DNA of 64,000 nt from Mesonia phycicola (lineage in GTDB: Bacteria > Bacteroidota > Bacteroidia > Flavobacteriales > Flavobacteriaceae). Under the pieces are notes generated by a model. The model saw only the letters and a list, made by a program, of their open reading frames with translations. It was not told where the DNA came from and searched no databases. The translations under genes and the position numbers were made by a program. This document shows positions 25,874 to 32,973 of this stretch, piece after piece (position 1 is the stretch's first letter; each line of letters opens with the position of its first letter). The stretch covers positions 62,001 to 126,000 of the forward strand of contig NZ_FQYY01000001.1 in the NCBI RefSeq assembly GCF_900141885.1, in the 5' to 3' direction.

Positions 25874-26788
25874 ATGAGTAAAGAAGAATTGATTTCTAAA
25901 CTTGAAGAAAAATACAACGATTTAGGTGAGAATACAGAAACTTACCTAAAAGGATTACTTCAAGCTAAACCTATTAATTATTGGGATTATATTCAAGTAG
26001 ATACTTTACTTTCTTTACAGAAGCCCCGTACCAATTTTAAAGATGAAGAAATCTTTATAATGTACCACCAAATAACAGAGTTGGTTTTAAAATTAATGAT
26101 TCACGAGCTTAAACAACTCACAGGCGACCATAACCCTACTGAAGCTATTATTATTGAAAAGGTTTCACGCTTAAGAAGATATACTAGTATGTTAATGACT
26201 TCTTTTGATGTGATGAGATTTGGCTTGAATTATGATGATTATAATACTTTTAGATCTACTTTAGCTCCTGCAAGTGGTTTTCAAAGTGCTCAGTTTAGAT
26301 ATTTAGAAATCTATACTACTCCATTAATTAATTTAATAAACGAAAAAGGGAAAAGTAGATTAACAGAAAACCCTACTACAGAAGATTATTTTAGTAATAT
26401 TTACTGGCGTGATGCTGGATATAATAGAAAGACTGGGAAAGAGACATTAACTTTACGTCTTTTTGAAGAAAAATATTTAGATAGTTTTATTTCTTTAGCT
26501 AAAAAAATAGAAGGTAAAACGTTAGCAGATAAATTTCTTCAATTTAAAAACCCTTCTGAAGAGCTTAAGAAAGCAATGAGAGATTTTGATCATTTTTATA
26601 ATATTGAATGGCCAATGGCTCACTTAAAAACAGCTCAACACTACCTTGATAGTAAAGGAGAAAATAAAACTGCAACAGGAGGCTCTGAATGGAAAAAATA
26701 CCTGCACCCAAAATATCAGCAAAGAAAATTTTTTCCTTTTTTATGGACAGAAGAAGACATTGTTAACTGGGGGAGTGAAACAGAATAA
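25874..26788 (+). CDS. Tryptophan 2,3-dioxygenase family protein
   Basis: This 304-residue heme dioxygenase-like helical protein has FIMYHQITEL around the distal H65, FRSTLAPASGFQSAQFRYLE (R127 and the FQSxQFR signature at 136-142), and a C-terminal MAHLKTAQHYLD with ATGGSEWKKYL, where the heme ligand and the substrate-binding threonine of TDO lie. It would open the indole ring of tryptophan to N-formylkynurenine. No other kynurenine-pathway gene is in the window. The main sequence motifs are kept, though the overall sequence is divergent from the well-known enzymes. Confidence 0.85.
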   Translation: MSKEELISKLEEKYNDLGENTETYLKGLLQAKPINYWDYIQVDTLLSLQKPRTNFKDEEIFIMYHQITELVLKLMIHELKQLTGDHNPTEAIIIEKVSRLRRYTSMLMTSFDVMRFGLNYDDYNTFRSTLAPASGFQSAQFRYLEIYTTPLINLINEKGKSRLTENPTTEDYFSNIYWRDAGYNRKTGKETLTLRLFEEKYLDSFISLAKKIEGKTLADKFLQFKNPSEELKKAMRDFDHFYNIEWPMAHLKTAQHYLDSKGENKTATGGSEWKKYLHPKYQQRKFFPFLWTEEDIVNWGSETE

Positions 26789-26803
26789 TTTCTACCACAA
26801 AAA

Positions 26804-26862
26804 ATGCAGTTAACAAAAAACGGCTCAAAAATAATTTTTGAGCCGTTTTTTGTTAACTGCAT
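26804..26862. terminator. 59-bp perfect palindrome, bidirectional terminator
   Basis: Two 29-base arms (26804-26832 and 26834-26862) are exact reverse complements around one central base. Each arm contains CGGCTCAAAAA next to an A6/T6 tract, so a terminator hairpin with a U-run can form in either direction. The rest of the arms (TGCAGTTAAC) extends the pairing well beyond what a terminator needs. It lies between the convergent dioxygenase and Sua5-family genes. Confidence 0.9.
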
Positions 26863-26867
26863 ATTTA

Positions 26868-27485
26868 TTACAAATCAATATCTCCTTTACCTTCTCTAAT
26901 AATTTCTGGTGTATCTGTTGTTAAATCTACTACAGTAGATGCTACATTATCTCCATAACCACCATCTATTACTAAATCTACCAACTTATCCCATTTTTCT
27001 AAAATTAACTCTGGGTCTGTTGTATATTCTATCACCTCATCTTCATCTTTAATAGAAGTAGAAACAATAGGGTTACCTAACTTATTTACTATAGCTTGGC
27101 AAATAGAATTATCTGGAACACGTATACCTACTGTTTTTTTCTTTTTAAATACAGATGGCAAATTATTGCTTCCTGGAAGAATAAAAGTATACGGCCCTGG
27201 TAAATTTCTCTTTAAAATTTTAAACGTACTATTATCTATCTGTTTTGCATATTCTGATAGATTACTTAGATCTTCACAAATAAAAGAAAAGTTAGCCTTA
27301 TCTAACTTTACTCCTTTAATTTTTGCAATTTTTTCTAATGCTGAATTATTAGTAATATCACAACCTAAACCATACACGGTATCTGTTGGATAAATTATTA
27401 AACCGCCTTTTTTAAGTACACTTACCACCTTTGCTATGTCTTTAGCATTGGGATTTTCTTCATAAATTTTAATCAACTCTGCCAT
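26868..27485 (-). CDS. Sua5/YciO/YrdC-family protein (threonylcarbamoyl-AMP synthase-like)
   Basis: This 205-residue protein has the YrdC fold. KGGLIIYPTDTVYGLGCDITN (residues 26-46) is the nucleotide-binding entrance, followed by KLDKANFSFICED, GPYTFILPGSNNLP and TVGIRVPDN. TsaC/Sua5 enzymes make threonylcarbamoyl-AMP for the t6A modification of ANN-decoding tRNAs. It lacks the extra C-terminal Sua5 domain, so it is TsaC- or YciO-sized, and the YciO subgroup is a real alternative. It is a single gene behind the shared palindromic terminator. Confidence 0.85.
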   Translation of the reverse strand: MAELIKIYEENPNAKDIAKVVSVLKKGGLIIYPTDTVYGLGCDITNNSALEKIAKIKGVKLDKANFSFICEDLSNLSEYAKQIDNSTFKILKRNLPGPYTFILPGSNNLPSVFKKKKTVGIRVPDNSICQAIVNKLGNPIVSTSIKDEDEVIEYTTDPELILEKWDKLVDLVIDGGYGDNVASTVVDLTTDTPEIIREGKGDIDL

Positions 27486-27541
27486 GGTTTTCCTTTTTTT
27501 GAAAAATTACGAAAAAATAAAAATATATGCTTCCAATTAAA

Positions 27542-28930
27542 TTATAAATTAAGACGCAACTCTTCAAATAACTGAGTAGCGGCTTTAAAAAATTCATTCT
27601 TAATTTTGTTTTGTTTTAATTGTGCACTTATTAATTTATTTTCTCTAGAGTTTATTAAAAAAATAGAACTCTCGCCTACTTCAAACAAACGTTTTTCAGA
27701 ATTTACCATTACCTCACTATCATCTACAATAGTTTGCACAATTTCTATTTGCTCTTGCAAACTCACAATTTCTGCTTCTATAGATTTTACTTTATTGGTT
27801 AATTTCCATTCTTGTTGGCTCAGTTTATATTCTGTATTTTCTCTTTTTACTTTTGCCAAACGTAGTTCTCCTCTTTCTTTTCTTAAAAATAAAGGAAACT
27901 TTACTTTAACCCCAGCTTTGTAGTTACTCGTGTTTAAATAGTTTAATTGATCTACTTCTGATGTAAGAAAATTATATTGTACATCTATAGTAGGTAAAAG
28001 ATTATTTTTACTAAGTTTTATATCTAAATCATAAGACTCTAAATCATACTCTAAAGATTTTAACTCTGGATGATCTTCTAGATTTTCTGCATTACCCAAA
28101 TAGTTTTCTATCCCTAAACTATTTAAAATACTTTCTTTAGTAATAAAAGGTGTTAAATTATCTTCTAATTCTACGGGTACATCATCTATCCATAAATAAT
28201 TAGAAAGTTTTAATTTTGCCTTTTGCAATTTTAATGATGCTTGTGATAGATCTAACTCACGAGTTTTTACTGTTATTTTAGTTTCTACGGTATCTATTGC
28301 AGGAGTTTCTCCTAATTCACTAGATCTAGAAATACCTTGATAACGCACTTTAGCATTCTCTAAAAACTCAGTGTACACTTCTTTATTATCAAAATAATAT
28401 TTCCAATCTGCGTATGCTTTGGCTGCTTCAGCAAGAATACTATTTATTAAAATATCTCTTTCTAATTCATTTTTATTCTGAAGTATTTTAGCTTGTCGTA
28501 AAGCATTCATTCTATCATTATAAAGTAATCCCTTGGCAAGTTTTATACTTACCCCTGCACTCCACAAACCATCTTCTGGTGTTGTGTTTTGAGGGTTTAG
28601 GTAATACCCATCATTTTGCTGATAGTCTGCCTTTACATCTATACCGTACCAAGTTGGTATGGTAAAACTACCATCCCAAAGAGAATAATATTCTGTACCA
28701 TTAAAGTTTTTTTCTTTTACACCTCCTTCTAATTTAGGATCAAAAGAACCTCTTGCTTTTAGTAACTTTGCTTCTGCTTCAGAGAGTTTTAAATTTGCTT
28801 GAGCTACAACAGGATGGTACTTTTTTACCATTGCCAAAAACTCTTCTAATGAGAAATTTTTATTCATTTCTTGAGATTGTACTGTAACATTAACCCCAAG
28901 TAATAATAGTATTATTATTAACTTTCTCAT
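27542..28930 (-). CDS. TolC-family outer-membrane efflux protein
   Basis: The start is the ATG at 28930 (MRKLIIILLLLGVNVTVQSQ), which begins one base after the preceding stop and opens with a signal peptide; 462 residues follow. An earlier in-frame start would lie inside hlyD and hide the signal. Two OEP repeats with long helices are visible (FSLEEFLAMVKKYHPVVAQANLKLSEAEAKL near the start, and a second near residues 285-440). It forms the outer-membrane duct of a tripartite exporter with the ABC and HlyD proteins encoded upstream. Confidence 0.9.
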   Translation of the reverse strand: MRKLIIILLLLGVNVTVQSQEMNKNFSLEEFLAMVKKYHPVVAQANLKLSEAEAKLLKARGSFDPKLEGGVKEKNFNGTEYYSLWDGSFTIPTWYGIDVKADYQQNDGYYLNPQNTTPEDGLWSAGVSIKLAKGLLYNDRMNALRQAKILQNKNELERDILINSILAEAAKAYADWKYYFDNKEVYTEFLENAKVRYQGISRSSELGETPAIDTVETKITVKTRELDLSQASLKLQKAKLKLSNYLWIDDVPVELEDNLTPFITKESILNSLGIENYLGNAENLEDHPELKSLEYDLESYDLDIKLSKNNLLPTIDVQYNFLTSEVDQLNYLNTSNYKAGVKVKFPLFLRKERGELRLAKVKRENTEYKLSQQEWKLTNKVKSIEAEIVSLQEQIEIVQTIVDDSEVMVNSEKRLFEVGESSIFLINSRENKLISAQLKQNKIKNEFFKAATQLFEELRLNL

Positions 28931-28931
28931 A

Positions 28932-30293
28932 TTAGGATTTTGTTTTTCCTTTAGCTTCCTTTTGTTGGGTTTTATCGTAATAATTTGGAGGAAAACCATT
29001 TAACTTTCTCCAAATTTCAAACCAAATTGGCACATCTTCTAACAAAGCTAAAGTTCTTGCTCCAGAACCAACACGTAAGGCATCTGGCCATTGATGCTCT
29101 GCATTAGGTTCTGGTTTTAGTAAAATTCTATACTTACCATTATCACTTATAAAACTTTCTATAGCTACTACTTGTGCGCCGTAAGTACCGTAAGAGGCAT
29201 TAGGCCAACCACTAAAAACAATTGCAGGCCAACCATCAAATTGTACACGAACGTGGTCTCCTATACCTATTAATGGTAAATCTATTGGTTCTACGTAAGT
29301 TTCTACAGCTATTTCTATATTAGAAGGCATAATATTTACTAATTTTTCTCCTTCTTTAAAGGTTTCTCCTAAACCAGAAATAATGGCTTTGTTTATATAC
29401 CCACTTTGTGGTGCTCTTACAAAATATAAGCCTTTTCTTATTTCATAATTACTTAAAGAGTTTTCTAGCTTACTTACTTGTGCTTCTGCATCAAACTTAG
29501 AGGAAACGGTAGATGAAATATCACTCTCTATTTTACTTATTTTATTAGCATACTCAGCCTCAATACGGTTAATCTCCATTTGTGCATTAAGCAGTTCATT
29601 TTTACTAGTTAGTAGCTTGCTTTCTAGATCTATTACTTTTGCTTGACTTTCTTGTAGTTTAGATTGTTTAATTTCAAAATCTAGTCTAGACTTTAAACCT
29701 TCTTCTAATAAAGATTGTGTACGAGTATATTGTTTTTTTGCAATAGATAAATTTACCTCTGCTGCAGTTAAAGAAATACTATCACTAACTATTTTTAATT
29801 TGGCTTGCTTGAGTTTATTTTTGGTTTGTTCCATTTTTAAAACTCGCTCTTTTCTTGCAGAACCTAACTGGTTTTTTAAAGCATCTGTTTTTTGCTCATA
29901 AGCTTTTACTGAGTTAGATTTAGATGAAATTTGATCTCCTGTTCTCTCTATAAGTTGCGGATCAAAATAATCGTTTTTAATTTCTGAAATTTGTAAGATT
30001 GTATCTCCTTTTTCTACAAAATCTCCTTCTTTTACATACCATTTTTCAATTTTACCAGGAATAGGTGACTGTATAGTTTGTGGTCTTTGGTCTGGCCTTA
30101 AGGTAGTAACATACCCATTGCTATTAATAGTTTGCGTCCACGGAAAAAATAATAGTATTAATAAAAAAATACTGGTACCTAATATAATTCTAGAAAGTAA
30201 GTGATGTATATTTTTATTTACTATCATTGAGTATGCGTTAAACTTAGAAAAACGCGTATCTCTTTCAAGTTCATTATTTGTTAAATTTAGCAT
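28932..30293 (-). CDS. HlyD-family membrane fusion protein
   Basis: This 453-residue adaptor has a short cytoplasmic tail, one transmembrane helix (about 33-51), a biotinyl/lipoyl-like half-motif (IQSPIPGKIEKWYVKEGDFV, residues 75-94), a long coiled-coil hairpin (about 115-285), then the second half-motif (VRAPQSGYINKAIISGLGET) and a beta-barrel domain. It would link the inner-membrane ABC partner to the TolC protein. Layout and size match HlyD of type I secretion systems. It begins 9 bp after the ABC gene. Confidence 0.92.
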   Translation of the reverse strand: MLNLTNNELERDTRFSKFNAYSMIVNKNIHHLLSRIILGTSIFLLILLFFPWTQTINSNGYVTTLRPDQRPQTIQSPIPGKIEKWYVKEGDFVEKGDTILQISEIKNDYFDPQLIERTGDQISSKSNSVKAYEQKTDALKNQLGSARKERVLKMEQTKNKLKQAKLKIVSDSISLTAAEVNLSIAKKQYTRTQSLLEEGLKSRLDFEIKQSKLQESQAKVIDLESKLLTSKNELLNAQMEINRIEAEYANKISKIESDISSTVSSKFDAEAQVSKLENSLSNYEIRKGLYFVRAPQSGYINKAIISGLGETFKEGEKLVNIMPSNIEIAVETYVEPIDLPLIGIGDHVRVQFDGWPAIVFSGWPNASYGTYGAQVVAIESFISDNGKYRILLKPEPNAEHQWPDALRVGSGARTLALLEDVPIWFEIWRKLNGFPPNYYDKTQQKEAKGKTKS

Positions 30294-30302
30294 TTTGTAA
30301 GT

Positions 30303-31895
30303 TTAGTTTAAATTAACGGCTTTCATTCTACTACTAGCTGGTTCTTTACTAGCTAAAAGCATAGTTATTTCTTGTTCTCTAGCATACTCCATTAATACCT
30401 GAATATCTTCATCTGAAAAAATAAACTCTTCTTCAATTAATAAAAGTTCTGGTTTTTTTAACAACACTCTAATTAAACAAATTTTTTGTGTTAGCGTATG
30501 GCTTAACATTCTAGTGCCTGGATATACGTAGGTATTTACCGTATCTGGCAAATTTTTAATTTCTTCTAATACTTGAAAATTCTCTAGTAAATCATACACA
30601 GATTTTTCGTCTATTTCTGCATTATTTAAAGTTATGTTTTGCCAAATAGTACCATCAAAAAGATAATTACTATTAAGCACCAAGCCTATTTTACTTCTAT
30701 ATAAATCTAGATTTACGCTAGAGATTTCTTTTCTATCTAAATAAATTTTTCCATTGGTAGTTTTTTTCATTCCTCCTAAAAAATGAAAGAGGTCATAAAT
30801 TTGTAAATGACTACCTACTATATTTAAAAGTTCTCCTTTATCTATGTGTAGATCGTTAATTTTAGAATAGTTAATCTCTAATTTCTCTGTATTTATTGGA
30901 AAAATTGATAAGTCTTTAGAATTACCTTCTGCTTTTCTGTCTATTTTTTTAGAGCTTACTTCATCTATTTTTTCTACTGCTGTAACTACATCATAAAGAG
31001 TTTCTAAACTAAAACCTATTTTATCTATAGAGTTAATAATTAGTAGAATTATAATTTCTGAAGCAACAAATTGCCCTATATTCATTTGCTGATTTAAAAC
31101 TAACAAACCACCAATAAGTAGTAACCCTAGAGTAATAATCAACTTAAAACCAACCATTTGCTTAAACTGATTTTTCACAATTTTAAAGTGTGCTTGTCTA
31201 TACGTTAGGTATTGCTCTACTAATTCATTATTTTTCTCTTGCTCATACTCATTAGAAGTATTTTTAAAAGTTTTATAATTAGAAGCTACTTGCTGTATCC
31301 AGAAGGCAATTTTATATTTTGCTTTAGACTCTTTAATACTAGTATCTACCGCCTTTTTTAAACTTAGTTTAAAAAAGATATACAGTAAAACAACTAACAA
31401 CATCCCTAATGCTATAAAAAACGGATGGTAAAATGAAAGTAGTAACAACCCGAAGATTATTTGAATTACTGCTGCAGGAAAATCTAATAATAATTTCTCC
31501 ATTCCCTTTTGAAGTGTTAACACATCAAAAAATCTATTAGAAAGTTCTGGTGGGTATCTGCCTTCTAACTCACTCACTCTCATTTTAGGGAATTTGTATA
31601 TAAAATCAAAAGATGCTCTAGCAAAAATCTTCTCTTCTATATTTTCTACAATATCTAATTGCAGTACTTGCAATACTCCTACAAAACCTACACCAAGTGT
31701 TACTAATACGGTTAGTAAAATCCAAGAACTAGAAACTTGAGCTCCTTGTAGTAAGTTAATTATGGCTTGAATACCTAATGGTAAAGTTAGGCTTATAAGT
31801 CCGGCAAAAATGGCGTAATATAAAACTTGAAGTATATCTTTACGCTCCAGTTTTAAAAGGTTAAATAGCTTTGCCCAAGGTGATATAGAATTCAT
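30303..31895 (-). CDS. ABC transporter half-protein with degenerate ATPase domain (type I secretion-like)
   Basis: This 530-residue protein has an ABC type-1 membrane domain (about 20-305, five or six helices) and a C-terminal nucleotide-binding-domain fold (about 335-530). The ATPase motifs are lost. The Walker A position reads GSHLQIYD (361-368) with no GK[ST], the Q-loop reads VLNSNYLFDG without the Gln, the signature reads LSHTLTQ (464-470), Walker B ends IEEE (487-490) instead of DE, and the H-loop His is replaced in LLASKEP. There is no peptidase domain. It sits in an intact tetR-abc-hlyD-tolC operon with no frameshift, so this is not simple decay. It may need a second, active ABC partner, or may work without ATP hydrolysis. 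Confidence 0.85.
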   Translation of the reverse strand: MNSISPWAKLFNLLKLERKDILQVLYYAIFAGLISLTLPLGIQAIINLLQGAQVSSSWILLTVLVTLGVGFVGVLQVLQLDIVENIEEKIFARASFDFIYKFPKMRVSELEGRYPPELSNRFFDVLTLQKGMEKLLLDFPAAVIQIIFGLLLLSFYHPFFIALGMLLVVLLYIFFKLSLKKAVDTSIKESKAKYKIAFWIQQVASNYKTFKNTSNEYEQEKNNELVEQYLTYRQAHFKIVKNQFKQMVGFKLIITLGLLLIGGLLVLNQQMNIGQFVASEIIILLIINSIDKIGFSLETLYDVVTAVEKIDEVSSKKIDRKAEGNSKDLSIFPINTEKLEINYSKINDLHIDKGELLNIVGSHLQIYDLFHFLGGMKKTTNGKIYLDRKEISSVNLDLYRSKIGLVLNSNYLFDGTIWQNITLNNAEIDEKSVYDLLENFQVLEEIKNLPDTVNTYVYPGTRMLSHTLTQKICLIRVLLKKPELLLIEEEFIFSDEDIQVLMEYAREQEITMLLASKEPASSRMKAVNLN

Positions 31896-31897
31896 AT

Positions 31898-32575
31898 TTA
31901 TTTTAGGGAGTTGAAAATTAAGTTTTGAAAAAATTTGGTTATTGGTTCTTCGTCTGTCTCTTTAAAGTCTGATAAATGTTTAAAGTGTTGATGTAAAAAA
32001 TTTTGTTTTAAAGCTCCTTGTATTACTGTGTTAGATAGTGTTAACGGATAGCAGTAACTAGGGTTATAGTTTAATATAATTTTGCTAAGCCTCTCTACCA
32101 ATCTTCTATAGATTATAAAATAGCCATTTTCATTTTCTTCATCTACATCTTTGGTATGAAATGCTTTAGAGTATTCTTGCACAATTATATAATGAAGCTC
32201 TTCTTCATTTATAAAGCCAAAAGTTTCGTCTCTTCTTGGAGTTTCTGTAATAGCGATTATGGCTCTTTTTAAAACATCTTCTTTATCTTCTATATTATTG
32301 GTTCTAAAAACTAATTTATACTCTAACCAACCCCAATACCATGATATTAAATACAGCATTAGCATATGCTTGTTTTCAAAATAACGGTATACAGAACTCT
32401 CATTAGAGTTTATTTTTTTAGCTAATTTTTTAAAGGTGAATTTTTCTAAACCCTCTTGCCTTATTAATTGTATAGAGTATTCTAATATTCTTCTTCCCAA
32501 TTTTGAAGATTGAGGATCTTTAATGTAGATTTTCTCTGGTATGGTTAACGTTAAACTTGAAAGTATTGTGCTCAT
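31898..32575 (-). CDS. TetR/AcrR-family transcriptional regulator
   Basis: This 225-residue protein has the TetR DNA-binding domain at residues about 25-75 (LGRRILEYSIQLIRQEGLEKF, then FKKLAKKINSNESSVYRYFENKHMLMLYL) and a helical ligand domain that is not conserved. It is the first gene of the tetR-abc-hlyD-tolC operon, with a 2-bp gap to the ABC gene, so it likely controls its own operon. A palindrome sits directly next to the -7 element in the promoter (32602-32614). Confidence 0.92.
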   Translation of the reverse strand: MSTILSSLTLTIPEKIYIKDPQSSKLGRRILEYSIQLIRQEGLEKFTFKKLAKKINSNESSVYRYFENKHMLMLYLISWYWGWLEYKLVFRTNNIEDKEDVLKRAIIAITETPRRDETFGFINEEELHYIIVQEYSKAFHTKDVDEENENGYFIIYRRLVERLSKIILNYNPSYCYPLTLSNTVIQGALKQNFLHQHFKHLSDFKETDEEPITKFFQNLIFNSLK

Positions 32576-32593
32576 CTATAAAATTTTTACTCA

Positions 32594-32614
32594 CAAATTT
32601 AAAAGTAATACTTT
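32594..32614 (-). promoter_or_regulatory. Promoter -7 element and candidate TetR operator of the export operon
   Basis: On the minus strand TAAATTTG (32601-32594) is a perfect -7 element. Immediately upstream, in the spacer, lies the 13-bp palindrome AAAGTATTACTTT (32614-32602). No TTG is found at the usual -33 distance. A repressor bound here would block the polymerase. Confidence 0.5.
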
Positions 32615-32631
32615 CATTTTAATTTTCAGCA

Positions 32632-32672
32632 TAAAAAAATAGCTTTAAGATATTTTAACACAAAAGCTATTT
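32632..32672 (-). terminator. Terminator of the Tudor-like (DUF2945) gene
   Basis: On the minus strand a 9-bp stem of AATAGCTTT with AAAGCTATT has a loop of about 16 nt and is followed by a T-run. It lies about 20 bp after the stop codon at 32694. Confidence 0.6.
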
Positions 32673-32693
32673 ATTCATCTGAATTTTAATCAC

Positions 32694-32903
32694 TTATTCT
32701 CTCTCTACTTCATCTTCTAACTTTAATACAGAGCTACCATCTTTTTGCTTAATTAATAAGGCTTTATTGCCTTGTTCTCCTTTTCTGGTAACTTCACTAC
32801 CGTTAATGGTTTTGGTTATTTTTTTACTGTAGGTTTTTTCTACTTTACCTGTAGCGGTACCATTACCCCATTTCCATTTCACATTGCTTCCTTCTTTTAT
32901 CAT
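32694..32903 (-). CDS. Small DUF2945 / HVA1 Tudor-like protein
   Basis: This 69-residue protein matches the DUF2945 (hypervirulence-associated Tudor) family: GSNVKWKWGNGTATGKVEKTY at the start, an ITKTINGSEVTRKG middle, and ALLIKQKDGSSVLKLEDEV at the end. It is a single SH3/Tudor-like barrel, probably cytoplasmic. No molecular function is established for the bacterial family. It is a separate gene with its own terminator, between the helicase and the export operon. Confidence 0.78.
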   Translation of the reverse strand: MIKEGSNVKWKWGNGTATGKVEKTYSKKITKTINGSEVTRKGEQGNKALLIKQKDGSSVLKLEDEVERE

Positions 32904-32973
32904 CTTTTTTTAAATAAAAGATAAGAAGACAAATAATAACCGTATACTTAAATAACAGTATTTTAACGAGTTA

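Noticed and set aside
30303-31895. A frameshifted or decayed pseudogene
   Set aside because: The frame is uninterrupted over 530 codons with close spacing to intact neighbours. Loss of ATPase motifs alone is not evidence of decay.
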